64,000 nucleotides of DNA from Silurus meridionalis (taxonomy: Eukaryota; Chordata; Actinopteri; Siluriformes; Siluridae). The stretch is from assembly GCF_014805685.1 (NCBI RefSeq), contig NC_060887.1, positions 10,057,963-10,121,962 on the forward strand, written 5' to 3'. The first letter of the stretch is position 1; the number at the start of each line of letters is the position of its first letter. The notes beneath the pieces were generated by a model that was not told the DNA's origin, did no database searches, and was given only the letters and a program-made list of their open reading frames with translations. Of this stretch, positions 42,926 to 54,366 are shown in pieces. The position numbers were made by a program, and so were the translations under genes.

Positions 42926-45900
42926 TATTAATCAGTCTTTCTTGTCATAAGAGGAAAACAATATTCATGTTCTACATTACCTTCGGAACGAGATGTCAGT
43001 ATTTTCTAGAGCGATTTTATGGGTTCAAATGATTAAGAATGGTCTATTTTTAAAAAAAGGTTTGATCTGTAATGTAAATTAATTAGTAAACCTCCTTAAT
43101 CATTTGGCTAGTAACTAGTTAAACTGCTTACTTTGATAACTTATATATTATAAATATTTTTTTATCAACATACAGGGTGGAATACAGGCATAAGTCAGGA
43201 AGCAACTACATTATGTCGAATTCATTAGTATGACTTGCATGAAACAAAGTTTTCAAGTAATAATGTGTGTGTCTGTGTGTGCACTTAATCTCAGGCAAGA
43301 ATATTACAGTGTACTAATGTGCAACCAAAGATAAAACCCATGGAAGCATAACTCTGATATACCCTCTATGGACAAACATGACTTTACCAGCCACATGTGG
43401 TTCTTCCCCAAAGTGTTACTACAAAGTTGGAGGCTCACAATTGTATAGAACGTCTTTGGATGTGGTAGAATTACAGTTTCTTTTCACTTGTGCTATGAGA
43501 CCCAAACCTGTTCCAGCATGACAATGCAGCTGGGCACAAAGCCAGCTCGAAGAAAATATGGTTTGAACATGGGTTAAAATGAAGGATCTTGAGTGGCCTG
43601 CTATACAGCGTTCCGGAGGAACGTTGTTTCGTTTTTACTGTGTACCACTGTGTATAGTAAAAATGACAATAAAAGCCTCTTGACTTGACTTGACTATACA
43701 GCTATACTCTCAAGAAAACCTTTGGGATTATCTGGAATGCTGACTGCACCCCAGGCCTCCTCACCCTACATCAGTACCCTGATCAGTAGCACAGATCTCC
43801 ACAAGCACACTCCAAAATCTAGTGGGACGTCTTTCCAGAAGAGTGGAGGTTATTATAACGACAAATGGGGAATAATGTAAAATGAAATGTTCAAAAAGCA
43901 CATACCAATCATGTGGTCAGGTGTCTATAAACGTTTATCCATGTCGTGTATTTTTTTTCTTACAGGTAATTATTGCATCACAGCATAGAGAGAGAGAGCT
44001 TTGCTTGGTTCTTTAATTAGTTCCTGACTTCCTGAAGTTGATCCTCATTAAAATGACTAACTGATTCACAGGTTTTTCAAAACCCAAGAGTCAACTTTAA
44101 AGAGAGAAAGTGGTACCTCTGCACTGTAGGAAGGTTTTCCCTCTGCTGAACAGCTCTGGAGAGCTCAGTGAAGAACCCAGGTTTCACTATGGGCCGACAG
44201 CACAGGAGCGCACAGATGGTCTGCACACACAGCAACAGTTTCACTTAGCATCTGTGCATTAGCGTAGATTTTTAACCACAGTAAGGACATTTTGTACAGT
44301 ATGATCAGAGCTGTAAAAAAAAACAAAAAAAAACAACGACATGTATTGCAAATGAAAGTTACTCAGGCTTTACTTTTGAAATTGGATATATACCGTAATT
44401 TCCGGACTATAAAGCGCACCCATATATAAGCCGCACCCGCTGAATTTTAAAATAACGGGTGAAATATGTTGCGCTTCCATTAGGAGCATAGCGGTATTTT
44501 GGGAATAGCCTGGCACTGCATTTTTCCGCTATTACTGCATGTGTGCAAGACCGAGGAATATGTCCTTATTATTTTCTGATGCTCATTTCTAAGTTTCTTT
44601 GACTAACCCTTAACGCTGTTGCCAAGAAAAATAAAAAAGCACGAGTTTTGGAAACCTGTCTGTGCTTATATGATTTCTGTTGCAACTGGAGTTAGCGAGC
44701 TCTCCCTTCACCCAGACTCAACGCGTTACAAAGGCTTGTATCTAAACAGTAGCCTACCAAGAAAGCCATTGTTCACTGTCTTCCTCCTTCCTTTCACAAT
44801 TATTTCTATCGAGAGTTTATTTTTTGGCATCGTCGTGCGTTTAAAAAAAAAAAGAAAAATTTTTTTCTCCCCAAAGCCGTGCAGCTCAGAACACAGGTGA
44901 GGTGCGTTTTTTCGTTTCCGTTCGGAAATTTCATTGGTCTAATGTTATGTCGCTCAGTTTTTTGGCTTGAATTTTGTGAAACCGGGAAAAACCCAGGAAA
45001 AATTCATAAATAAGCCGCTTCGTTGTTTAAGCCGAGGGGTTCAAATCGTGGAAAAAAGTAGCGGCTTATAGTCCGAAAAATACGGTAAAAAAGGGCACTT
45101 TCCTTGGGTTAAAACTGATTGTACAGTATGATTTGTGCTGTTTATTTTTTCATTGGGTTGAACCTTCCAGCTGATGTGTTTCTGACCTTAATGGTGACTT
45201 TAACAGTAGGCATGACTAGGTGAGTGCACTCCTGAGTCCACATGTTGACCAGGCGGCCCCCGAGAGCCTGGAGCTCTCTGGAGAGACTTGCTTTCCCTTC
45301 ATTATCAACACATGATGAACAAACAACTACAGAATCCAGTTCCAGCCTGAGAGAAAATAAAAAGAGAGTTAATACAAATGAGCATAATGGACAATATGAC
45401 ATAAGGTAATATAATATAGAAAAACTCTGTGTTGGTTGTTGACACAGTCATGACGCATACATAAAGCGTTGCTATATAGTTTGGAAATAGCTAGTCTTTT
45501 ATGGTTTTTGAGACACATGCATGTACCGTTTGTTTATATGTACCAAACTATGTAAAATGTAAAAACCCACAATAGTTGGACAATGAAGGACTGAGAGTGA
45601 GTTCTGTGGACAGATGAGTCCAAATGTAGCATTTCTTTGGCTCTAACAGAAGATCTTACATCCATCTAGACTGCGGCTAATCTGAACCAAATTTCCCATA
45701 AAACAGGATAATCGCCGGAAGCATACACCCAAGCTCTGTGAGTGTTATTCAAAGTGCAAACAGTCAGCTGGAGCGTCATCGATCATGAAACGGCCTGCCC
45801 ATTCACCACGTCTAAATCCTATTTAACTGCTCTGGGATTAACTGGATCACAAAATTAGAAAGAAATTCCTGACTAGTGAAGAACTCCTTTGGCAAATTGT

Positions 45901-46381
45901 TCAAAAGCCATAACGAAGTATTTTAGCTGAATGCTTGGAGAAACAAATCGTCTGAAAGCCCAGAGAGTGTAAAGCTGTGAATCATGCGAATAAAGAGAGA
46001 AAGAAATACCGAAATGTATATGAATGAATATGTAACATCTGTACATTTCTATATTTGTTTGGTCAAAGCAAATTTTCAAACCGTTAAATTACCAAGTTGC
46101 ATATAAACAAAATAGAAAAGGACTAAGTGTTTCCAGAAGGGTGGTTCTTCACCTCCACATCAAGCATTAAAGTGGTCCAACAGCCATCTGGCCTGCTGAT
46201 ATCACAGTCGCTTGCCAGGATTGACAAGTTCAAGCGGTCACTAATGTTTGCAGTACAAAACCGACTGGATCAAATTAATGGATCGGTTTCATTAAAATGA
46301 CACGGAAATAAAACAGTACGATAAGAGGAAGAAAGCAGTTTGATAAGATTACAATAAAGGGAATTAGATAAATAGGTATTA

Positions 46382-46442
<61 letters not shown>

Positions 46443-49400
46443 AGCAAGAGGGTGAGTAAGAGACATTGTGTGTTTGTTTAAATTGTGTAACTGTGTAGAT
46501 TATGTGCATCTGTGCAGTGTCTCTATTAATAATGAAGCTTTTGGTTTGAACTATTTCACCATTTCTCTTTACATTTATTGCTTTCTTTTTCAGTTCATCA
46601 AATTGGTCTCATCTCAGTGGATACAAAATCATCACATTCAACATAAAAGTTAAACGGCATGCAAAAATAGTCCATTCAGCTCGCTAACTGCCTCGTTCTG
46701 AATAGAAGTCTAAATGTGTTTTGCTATGGTTACAGCTGTTTATTAGCATGCAGAATGCTGAATAGACCAAACTGTTTTAACACCTTCAAGCCAATGAGAA
46801 TACACACCTAAACTTGCTCTGAAAAACCCCGAATGTGATTTTATCTCCAGCGTAGACAGTCGTGGTGGAGTCGGTCTCAAGGCGATTTTCATTGACAAAA
46901 GTGCCATACTTGGAGCTGTCCTTCACCGTGACAGCCTGCGAAATCATAAACACAATCAACAAATAGCTTCATCACTTAGTAATAAGGGAAACTACACCAT
47001 CTGCTGAACATGCTAGCACAGGTATTATGGCTCGGGGTATCGTTTTGCACGTGGCTTTCTTCAAAATAGAAAAAGATATAGTTTCAGGACATCAAGTGAA
47101 AAATGATTTCAAAGTACTTAATAATAGAAAAATAAAAAAAACAATAGAAAACCCCAGAAAATTAATGAAACCTTTATCTGATTTTTTTATGAAAAAAAAA
47201 AATAATAATGTTAATATTTAAATGGTAATTTTAATAGATCATTTTATACATTTACATAAAAATTATTCAAGGTGTCTTCACTGTGCTTCGTAAGTTTTCC
47301 ACCACAGGATTTCCTTGTAGCTGAGAGAGCATTAAAGCACACAAAAATATAGATAATAAATTTTCCTATAATAATTCCCATTATCTAAAATTGTAAGATT
47401 ATTTATAATTCTTATTGGTTTAACCGGGATGCTGTCAGAACTGAAGTTTGAAGGGATGACTGTGTGGGTGCTTATGAAAAAAGAAATGGTGATCATGTAG
47501 AGGATGTTTTGTTTTTTAAAAAAAAAAAAAAAAAGTGTCTCATATGTATGGAGACTTTTAGGGACACCCTGTCAATCAAAATTGCACACATCAAGATCCC
47601 AAGTTCAACCCCAAAGATCTGAGATCTGGAACGTTTTGTTTTAGAGGAAATTAAAAGAGATAAAGGAATAACGTTAATTCCATAAAAAAAGGAATAAAAG
47701 CAGCAACCGTTTATGATGATGATATAGTTCAGTATTGTGTTGTTCCACACAGTGTGTAAATGAAAATATATATGATTTCTCACCTGCTCGGTGACAGTGA
47801 TGTGAGCATGCACACGGCTGATTGACTGGTCGTTGGATAAAAGGATGTCACAGTTCTTACGGCCCACTACATACTCCTTACCAGCGAACAAAGAGATTGG
47901 GCCTAAAAGGCAAATATCACGTTAGAATACACTATACATACATAAAGCAAAAAACGCTATACTATAGTATTTTATACTGTATACTAGAAGTCGACCAATA
48001 GCTTAGTTGAATTGTACTTGCCGATAACCAATTAATCAACCATTTTTTAAATAAAAAAAGTCAAAATGAACGCAATAATAACGATTTAATGCAAATTCAT
48101 TTTAACGGCACTAATTGTATTAATGCGGGATTAATGCTGCACGCATTTCTGTTTGACCGTTTTAATTAAAAATTCTAAATGCAACACATTTATTGATTTT
48201 TTTTAATCAAGCAACAAAAAATCTAGATATTTATTCGGTATTTAACAGGCCAAACTGGGTTTTGGTTCTGACAAAAGCGTTTAGCTTTTGTTTTTAAATT
48301 GGGTTGAAACTTGCCTTGAATGCAAACATTAACTGTAACTGTGTAAAATTAAAGGCAACAACTGCATAGTTCCATAATCCAAACACAATCAAAACACATT
48401 CAACACTCCAAGTAACAAAGATGTTAATTGGCATTTTTTTTTTTTTAAATGTGGTGTTAATATAAAAGGTCTTTACCAGTGAAACTAAATAAAATCAAAG
48501 TGGGCTATATACACTATACTGCCCAAAGTATTGGGTCACCTGGTCATAAGTATGGTATTGGGGTTTTTGAGCATTGCATTCCACATTTAGTCCCAATTTG
48601 CTCTTATAATTCCCTCCACTCTTCTGGGAAGATGTTCCACTAGATTTTGCAGTGTGCTTATGGATATTTGTGTTCATCAGTCATGAGTGTGTTACGAAAG
48701 GCAGGTATTGATGTAGGTGAGGAGGCCTGGGGTGCAGTCAGTTTTCCAATTTATCCCAAAGGTGTTCAATAGGGATGAGATCAGAGCTCTATAGCAGACC
48801 ACTCAAGATCTCCCTCTCCAAAGCATGTAATCCAGATCTTTAAAAAGCTCACTTTGTGCACAGGGGCATTGCCATGCTGGTACAGGTTTGAGTTTCCAAG
48901 TTCAAGTAAATGCTAAATTTTATTAGAGCGCATCTAAAGACGTTCTGTACAATTGTGTGTCTCCATCTTTGTGGTAACAGTTTGGAAAAATACCACATAC
49001 AGCAGGAAAGGTCGTGACCCAATACTTTTGGCAATAAAGTGTAAATAAATGATTCCAAAATGTTAAATCAAATAATGTTTAGTTCAACAAGTAAAACAAT
49101 CATGCTACATCAGGTGCTTTTTTAAATAAAATTAAGTCAATGTAATTTTTAGGTCAAATAAAAAGGTATCATCCTAAAGCCTGCAGAACTACGATTACTT
49201 CTGGCTTTTCGAAAGTGCATGTGAGTTCTTCTTTGAAAAAAGAAGCATTTTAGCTTTGTCACATTTTAGCTTTGTCACGTACATTATTTCCGTTTTATTT
49301 ATTATCTGATTCTGAACAATGTTTTATTTTGGGAAAATTACCGGATTCTCTCCACCACATCTGTCTATAACTCACTCTTGATGCATGTCAAGATTCCTGC

Positions 49401-52205
49401 CTCGGTCACATGTCATACCTCCATCCGCTACCTTCTTAAAGGGGCTGCTCTGGCCGCTAACACATAATACATTACCGCTAAATTCAAACCTCTAAGCTAG
49501 CAAAACGAACAAAAAACAACACAGTTTTTTTTATGCCGGTCGTATCATTTCTGCAACATTGAAGGTCCCAATGAGCACAATGGCTTTCAACATCAGAGGA
49601 TGGAAGAAGTTTGGAACCACCTAGGCTCTTCCTAGAGCGGGCCACCCGACCAAACTGAGCGATCAGAGAAGAAAGGATATTGTCAGGAAGGTGACCCAGA
49701 AACTGATAGTTACTCTGTAAGAACTGCCGTGTTTCTCTGTGAAAAGAGAAGAACCTTCCAGAAGAACAACAACACTCCCCAATCAGGTCTGTATGGTAGA
49801 GTAGCCAGATGGAAGCCACTCCTTAATAAAGGGAAAAAAGGCACCTGAAGGACTCTCAGACCATGAGAAACAAAGATTTAACTCTTTGACCTGAATGCCA
49901 AGCATCATGACTGGAGGAATCCAGGCACCACTCATCACCTGGCCAATACCATCCTTACAGTAAAGCATGGTGGTGGCAGCATCATGCTGTGGGGATGTTT
50001 TTCAGCGGCAGGAACTGGGACATTAGTCAGGATCGAGGGAAAGATGAATGCAGCCATGTATAGAAACATCCTTGATAAAAACCTGATTCAGGACCTCAGA
50101 CTGAGGAGACGGTTCATCTTCTAACAAAACAACAACCCTAAGCACACATCCAAGATAACAAACGAGTGGCTACAGGATGACTCTGTAAATGTCCCTGTGT
50201 GCCCCAGCAAGATCCCAGATATGAACCTGACTGAACATCTCTGCAGAGATCTGAAAATGGCTAAAAATGCTTCACGTCCATCCTGATGGAGCTTGAAAGG
50301 TTCTGCAAAGAAGAATAGGAAAAACTGCCCAACAGTAGGTGCACTAGTTTGTAGCATCATAATTGAAGACTTGAGGCTGTTATTGGTGCTCAGGGTGATT
50401 CAACAATGTACTGAGCAAAGGCTGTGAATACTTATGTACAAGTGATTTTTTGTTTTGTTTTTATTTGTAATAAATTTACAAAGATTTCAAACAAACTTCT
50501 TTCAAAGTGTCATTATGGGGTATTTTTTGTAAAATTTTGAGGATAATAATGAATTTAATCCGTTTTGGAATAAGGCTGTAACATAACAAAATGTGCAAAA
50601 GGTAAAGTGTAGTGAATACTTTCTGGGTGCACTGTAAATGATCTTATATACAGTCTATGGTATACACTATATTGGCAGACGCCTGACCTTTCCTGCCATA
50701 TGTGGTTCTTTTCCAAACCACAAAGCTGGAGGCACACAATTGTACAGAATGCCTTTAGATGCAGTATGATAAAAAAATAAATAAATGTTGAGTGAATTGG
50801 AACGCTGACTTCTCCCCAGGTCTCCTCACCTCACCTACATCAATACCTGCCTTTACCTAACTTTCATCAGCAGAACCCTTGTGATGAGCACAAATGTCCA
50901 CAAGCAAACTCCAAAATCTAGTGGAACATCTTCCCAGAAGATTGAGATTGAGCAAATTAGAACCAAATGTGGAATGTGATGCTCAAAAAGCACATACCAA
51001 ACTTATGACCAGGTGTCCACAAACTTTTGGCAGTATAGTGTATATACTAATAGAATATACTATCCTACCTACTATAATAACAGAGATGGAAAGTAACAAA
51101 GTATAAATACTTTGTTAGTGTACTTAAATAGATTTTTCTGGTATCAGTACTTTACTATTTATTTTTTAGACAACTTTTTACTTTAAATTTATTACAGTTT
51201 TTACACACATATCTGTACTTTCTACTTCTTACATTTTGTAAACAGGCTCGTTACTTTAGTTTTAATCTTCTTGGTGACAAGCTCAATATTTTTTATTCTC
51301 ATTTCAGCCCATGGATGAGACAGAGGGAGTCACTGATGTAAACATGACTGAGAACAGAGACATTCCTGATCACCCGATCATCATCATCATCATCTTTTCT
51401 CTGCTTGTGTTCAATATGGTAGATGTTCAGCCAGGATACATTCATACATATCCCCCCCCCACCATCCTCTACATCTGCCTCTTTCTACCTGCATGTCTTC
51501 CCTCACCACATCCATAAACCTCCTCCTTGGTCTTCCTCTTTTCCTCCTTTCTGGAAGCTCCATCCTCAGCATTCTCCTACTGATATACCCCATGTCCCTC
51601 CTCTGTACACGTCCAAACCATCTCAATCTCACCTCCCTCACCTTGTCTCTAAAACGACCTACATGCGCAACAGTGGCATTTACTCAATGCCACTGTCTCT
51701 AAACCATTATTATTAGTAGTATATGGTAAATTATATAATATTTAAAAAATATTATACAATTAAATATAATGCTGTATTATACTATACTAATGAGACAGTA
51801 AAGGGCTATGGTACATCATAAACAAACTGCCTATTATAATGTACTATATCACCCTATAATACTCTACTATATAATAGTACACACATAGTATATTATATAG
51901 TATTTCTATATTGTATGATAATAGAATAAACTCTATTATAGCATATTTTAGGGAGATTCATTTGCTTCAACAACATGCATTGAAAATGAAACTGATACTG
52001 AAGGTTACTGGCATCATGGTATCCAGGTGGACAATGGCTACATGATCATGGACTTGGACTACCAGGTCTAGTAAGACTATGACATTACCTATACATTATG
52101 ACTAAGAGTTTATAAGCCTTTAAATAAGATATATTACACTTAAGCTTTCTACACATGTCAACAATGTCTACCTGTGACCGATCCTGCAGACTGTAGCCTC
52201 CACAT
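30835..52205 (-). CDS. nbn: Nibrin (NBS1), MRE11-RAD50-NBN complex subunit, 16 coding exons
   Basis: Exons N to C: 52172-52205, 47784-47902, 46808-46935, 45187-45346, 44117-44220, 41838-41955, 38092-38282, 37056-37153, 36806-36944, 35945-36247, 35214-35832, 34021-34086, 33506-33667, 33316-33429, 33124-33173, 30835-30865. Total 2436 nt, 811 residues (human 754, also 16 exons). Residues 12-94 are the FHA domain ([24 protein letters not shown]). Next come tandem BRCT repeats ([27 protein letters not shown], then [25 protein letters not shown]). The middle is long and Ser/Gln-rich. NFKRFRK (about 741-747) matches the MRE11-binding region. The tail [13 protein letters not shown]...KRR is the ATM-binding motif. 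Nibrin recruits and activates ATM at DNA double-strand breaks in the nucleus (family knowledge). Introns 6 and 10 have GC donors. Exon 16 holds only ten codons including the stop. Confidence 0.97.
31060..31092. repeat. (GA)n microsatellite
   Basis: About 32 bases of GA, in the nbn last intron. Confidence 0.95.
31219..31275. repeat. (GT)n microsatellite
   Basis: A GT run with GCGTGC and TTTG interruptions. Confidence 0.95.
31384..31431. repeat. (TC)n microsatellite
   Basis: A pure TC run of about 48 bases. Confidence 0.95.
31855..32325 (+). mobile_element. Tc1-derived short element, copy 2
   Basis: It retains CACACAATTGTATAGGATGT, AGAATGGCAGTGCCCCTGTG, GGGATGCGTTGGAACGCTGA and AGAAGAGTGGAGGTTTATAA in family order. 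Translated, these correspond to the C-terminal DDE region of a Tc1 transposase, broken by stops. It sits in nbn intron 15. Confidence 0.8.
33226..33251. repeat. T homopolymer
   Basis: About 25 T bases, in the 142-base nbn intron between exons 14 and 15. Confidence 0.9.
34592..34996. mobile_element. TIR element with TACCGTAATTTCCGG ends, copy 1
   Basis: The left end ACCGTAATTTCCGGCCTATA is mirrored at the right by CTTATAGTCCGGAAAAAATG. The interior keeps GCATGTGTGCAAGACTGAGG and TCCTTATTATTTTCTGATGC in common with the copy at 44392-45088. It is a non-autonomous cut-and-paste element; superfamily not assigned. Confidence 0.75.
35943..35944 (-). other. nbn: GC splice donor of nbn intron 10
   Basis: The exon ends AATAAAAAGAG and the intron begins GCAAGG. 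With this donor the frame (…ANKKR) joins the next exon ([10 protein letters not shown]) in phase 2. No GT donor gives that phase before the in-frame TAA at 35915-35917. Retention of this site would truncate the protein about nine residues later. Confidence 0.75.
36250..36805 (-). other. nbn intron 9 with an unexplained open frame
   Basis: The minus-strand frame 36593-36363 contains [19 protein letters not shown] then [15 protein letters not shown], preceded by an acceptor-like TTTTGCTTTTAG. It looks protein-like, but I recognise no family and no donor follows. Confidence 0.3.
37338..37671. mobile_element. TA-flanked MITE, pogo/Tigger-like ends
   Basis: CAGTAACCCCCCATTTTATC at the left and the reverse complement of GTAAAGCGGAGGGTTACTG at the right form imperfect terminal repeats of about 23 bases. 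TA flanks both ends (37338-37339, 37670-37671). Internal CGCGATAAAC words repeat. No coding capacity. Confidence 0.8.
38655..39105 (-). mobile_element. Tc1-derived short element, copy 3
   Basis: It reads in reverse the family words AACGCTGACTTCACCCCAGG, CTCAACCCTATTGAACATCC and TGAAGTGGAAGATCTTGAGT. It lies in nbn intron 6. Confidence 0.8.
39560..40450 (-). mobile_element. LINE fragment with reverse transcriptase core
   Basis: The minus frame 40350-39784 encodes RT domain pieces: [54 protein letters not shown], and [19 protein letters not shown] (catalytic ADD). The frame breaks near 39783, then continues as [19 protein letters not shown] at 39715-39560. This is the same family as 19057-19911 and reaches further toward the 5' end. 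Endonuclease domain absent. Confidence 0.9.
40567..40637. repeat. (TA)n microsatellite
   Basis: A pure TA run of about 70 bases, in nbn intron 6. Confidence 0.95.
41436..41600 (+). mobile_element. Tc1-like fragment
   Basis: GTTCCATTTGTTTATATGCA and GGACAGATGAGTCCAAATTT (transposase WTDESKF motif region) match the family also seen at 45490-46110 and 53290-53810. It is truncated by the adjoining LINE piece. Confidence 0.7.
41610..41785 (-). mobile_element. LINE fragment
   Basis: The minus strand corresponds to [14 protein letters not shown]...[17 protein letters not shown] of the family at 19057-19911. It is a short internal piece that stops 50 bases before nbn exon 6. Confidence 0.8.
41836..41837 (-). 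other. nbn: GC splice donor of nbn intron 6
   Basis: The exon ends AATGCCAAACAG and the intron begins GCAAGT. Apart from the C this is a perfect donor consensus. The junction is phase 0 and joins FLNAKQ to [10 protein letters not shown], the place where the human gene also splits FLNAKQ and HKKLS (known family). Confidence 0.85.
42849..42922. repeat. (TA)n microsatellite
   Basis: A pure TA run of about 74 bases. Confidence 0.95.
43358..43957 (+). mobile_element. Tc1-derived short element, copy 4, with a nested LINE tail
   Basis: It runs from CTATGGACAAACATGACTTT to TCAGGTGTCTATAAACGTTT. Family words CAATTGTATAGAACGTCTTT, CAGCATGACAATGCAGCTGG and AGAAGAGTGGAGGTTATTAT are in order. It is interrupted at 43610-43693. 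Confidence 0.8.
43610..43693 (+). mobile_element. LINE 3' tail nested in the Tc1-derived element
   Basis: AATGACAATAAAAGCCTCTT then (GACTT)n is an L2-like LINE 3' end. The flanking CTATACAGC at 43601-43609 and 43694-43702 is a 9-bp target-site duplication. Confidence 0.8.
44392..45088. mobile_element. TIR element with TACCGTAATTTCCGG ends, copy 2
   Basis: The left end TACCGTAATTTCCGGACTAT is mirrored at the right by CTTATAGTCCGAAAAATACG with GTA. About 0.7 kb. It shares its interior with 34592-34996 but is longer, so the first copy is a deletion derivative or a separate subfamily. It ends about 100 bases from nbn exon 4. Confidence 0.8.
45490..46110 (+). mobile_element. Degenerate Tc1-like element
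   Basis: GGACAGATGAGTCCAAATGT, CCAAGCTCTGTGAGTGTTAT, CACCACGTCTAAATCCTATT and AGCTGAATGCTTGGAGAAAC correspond in order to a Tc1 transposase DDE half with many stops. It ends in TTGCATATAAACAAA. Confidence 0.75.
46385..46441. repeat. (GT)n microsatellite
   Basis: A pure GT run of about 56 bases. Confidence 0.97.
48511..49042 (-). mobile_element. Tc1-derived short element, copy 5, with intact terminal repeats
   Basis: Ends at 48511-48539 and 49014-49042 pair as terminal repeats of 29 bases with few mismatches (ACACTATACTGCCCAAAGTA against ACACTTTATTGCCAAAAGTA). The interior reads the transposase C-terminus on the minus strand with stops. This copy defines the family boundaries for the others. 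Confidence 0.9.
49500..50636 (+). mobile_element. Degenerate Tc1-like transposon
   Basis: Plus-strand words in transposase order: AGGCTCTTCCTAGAGCGGGC, GTGGTGGCAGCATCATGCTG, ACAACAACCCTAAGCACACA and CCCAGATATGAACCTGACTG. The last two are the HDND-PKH and SPDLNP motif regions. The right end GAATACTTTCTGGGTGCACT with GTA is the terminal repeat. Frames are broken throughout. Confidence 0.85.
50664..51041 (+). mobile_element. Tc1-derived short element, copy 6
   Basis: ACACTATATTGGCAGACGCC opens it and AACTTTTGGCAGTATAGTGT closes it, matching the terminal repeats of copy 5. An internal deletion removed the centre. Confidence 0.85.
51440..51705 (-). mobile_element. LINE fragment
   Basis: The minus frame 51641-51411 encodes [18 protein letters not shown], then [20 protein letters not shown], the C-terminus of the LINE family at 19057-19911. 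Confidence 0.85.
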
Positions 52206-52400
52206 TGCTCCAGTGCGTTCAATGCACATGCACTGTCACATAATCTTCAAACTTACACGCGTAAATACTTATGGATAACTTTCGGTTTTCTGCCAGATAC
52301 AAAACACACAACACACTTCTCTAGCAGGAGAGTCGCGCCAACTTTACAACATCCGGAGTCCGAGAAAGACACCGGTTTCAAAATAAAAGCCTTCAGCTCT
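52206..52400 (-). promoter_or_regulatory. nbn: Probable nbn promoter and 5' untranslated region
   Basis: Moderately CG-bearing sequence directly upstream of the nbn start (CATCCGGAGTCCGAGAAAGA, GAGTCGCGCCAAC). Minus-strand CCGGATG and GGCGCGA words could be ETS- and E2F-like. No TATA box. Transcription start not determined. Confidence 0.4.
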
Positions 52401-52429
52401 CTATTTTTATTAACCCTATCTTTCAGGTC

Positions 52430-52990
52430 TCAGTACCAGCTGAACAAAGGCAGCCCCATAGCATCATAGTGCCACCACCATGCTTCACAGGGTTCTATGG
52501 ATGACTGGATCTTGGATCTTGTTTTTGCACTTAACACAACCATCTTAAAAAATATCAAACAGTAGAAAACATCATAGAAATTCAAATGGTTTTTAGTACA
52601 AATTCCTATAAAAACCATAGGCTAGTAACCATTACCAAAATATTTCCATTACGTAGTATTTTTGCATATTGTTAAATCATTAAAGGTTTAAATAATATTG
52701 GTATTGGAATTTTTTTCAGTAGATAGCTTATGTAATCTAAGTTGTTCTATTGGTTCTTAGTGGTACCCACTAGATGCCACCAATAAGAAGCAACTAATTT
52801 ACCAATAAAGACCCACATTTACTTTTCTAACCGTTAAAACCCTTATAAAATCGATGAGGTTTTCTGTCGCAAAGCCCTGACGTGGTTTCATCAGACTGTA
52901 ACGTGTTTTGAACATCATTTCGAGTGATTTCACAGAGCTTGGATGGTTTTTCTCTTCCATCTAACAGCCCTACCAATTCCTAGATTCTTT
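52430..52990 (-). mobile_element. Degenerate Tc1-like fragment
   Basis: AGCATCATAGTGCCACCACC is the antisense of the GGGSVMLWG transposase motif. AAGCCCTGACGTGGTTTCAT and GATTTCACAGAGCTTGGATG follow in order. Confidence 0.7.
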
Positions 52991-53289
52991 TATCTCTATT
53001 GTTCATTTTGAAGCAATTTTCTTGATTCATTCTTTTTTTTTTTTTTTTACCCCATTCATGATCCTTACTTTATATTATTAAAATATACTATACTACTACT
53101 ATCAGTATCTCTTTATTGATGATAGATGTATGCTTACTTAGTTACATTAGTGTTTTGTTTATATGCAACAAATTAGTTCATTTAACAATATTAATTTTCA
53201 TTAAACTGTCACCTTAAACAAGAACAACAGGATTTGGATGAGATACATGTTCCACATCACAGGTTTCTGTTTATATTTGGTGAATATGC

Positions 53290-53810
53290 TTTACTCATTA
53301 TATACATGTAGATGAGATGTATGGAATGGCCTGACTAGTCACCACACCTAAATCTTATTAAGCTGCTCTGGGATGAACTGGATTGCAAGGTCAGAAAGAA
53401 ATCTCCAACTAGTGAAGAGCACCTCTGGCAAGTTTTACAAGAGGAATGGCTGAAAGTATTTTAGCTGAATGTTTGGAGAAACAAACTGTCCGGATACCAA
53501 GAGTGTGTTAAGCTGTTATTCATGCTACGAGAGGATTTTTAAATGAATATAAAGTAAAACATCTGTAGACTTATAGACTTGTTTGGACAAAGTAAATCTT
53601 CATACTTTACCGACATTGTTGCATATAAACAAAAAGAGCATGTGTCTCTAGTTTAAGGCAAAAACAATGTGTCTGTCAAAAGTCTGGAAACATTTATTTT
53701 TTTATGGTTTTTGAGAGACACATGCATGATCTTTTTGTTTATATGCAACAGTATAGGTAACGTATTGGTATGGAGATTTACTTTGTCCAAACAAATCTAT
53801 ATGTGTACAG
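53290..53810 (+). mobile_element. Tc1-like fragment ending in an inverted repeat
   Basis: CACACCTAAATCTTATTAAG, CTGCTCTGGGATGAACTGGA and GCTGAATGTTTGGAGAAAC are the DDE third-acid region to the C-terminus. Bases 53579-53652 recur in reverse complement at about 53715-53800. Confidence 0.75.
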
Positions 53811-54366
53811 TGCTGTAAAAAAAAGTCCTTTATAAATAGGAACATTAAATGTTTCTATAATAAAAAAAAGACACTATATAGTCACTATTATGTCACCAAA
53901 GAGAGCATTTGCTTAACATTGTTTTGTTAAAAAAAAATCACCAGTAGTCTCAGGAAACCTGATATTATATTTGAAAAGTGATGTATTTTGTAATATGTTT
54001 ATATAAATTACAGACATATAAAAGAAAGGTCATTTTTGAAGATATACAAATTAAAAAATTTTTTTTAAGAACGTAAATGTCTTTACATTGACTCACGTCA
54101 TAACACAAACATCTAAATAAAAAACGATCAGGTTTTCTACACAGTATTTCACTCTATTGGTATTCTACGAGAGAAATCCCCTACCACTGGATCCTTACAC
54201 TGTATTATTTACGGTGTGCTTTGCGATTTAAGATTGATTTTCCAAATTTGCGTAAAGCGTGATCTGATTTTTCTGGATTTATGTGAGATTATAGATTAAT
54301 AAACTATACATCCTTAGAAGATGCATTTTGCTGAACTGATGTCTAGTAGGAGCAAATTGTGAATAA

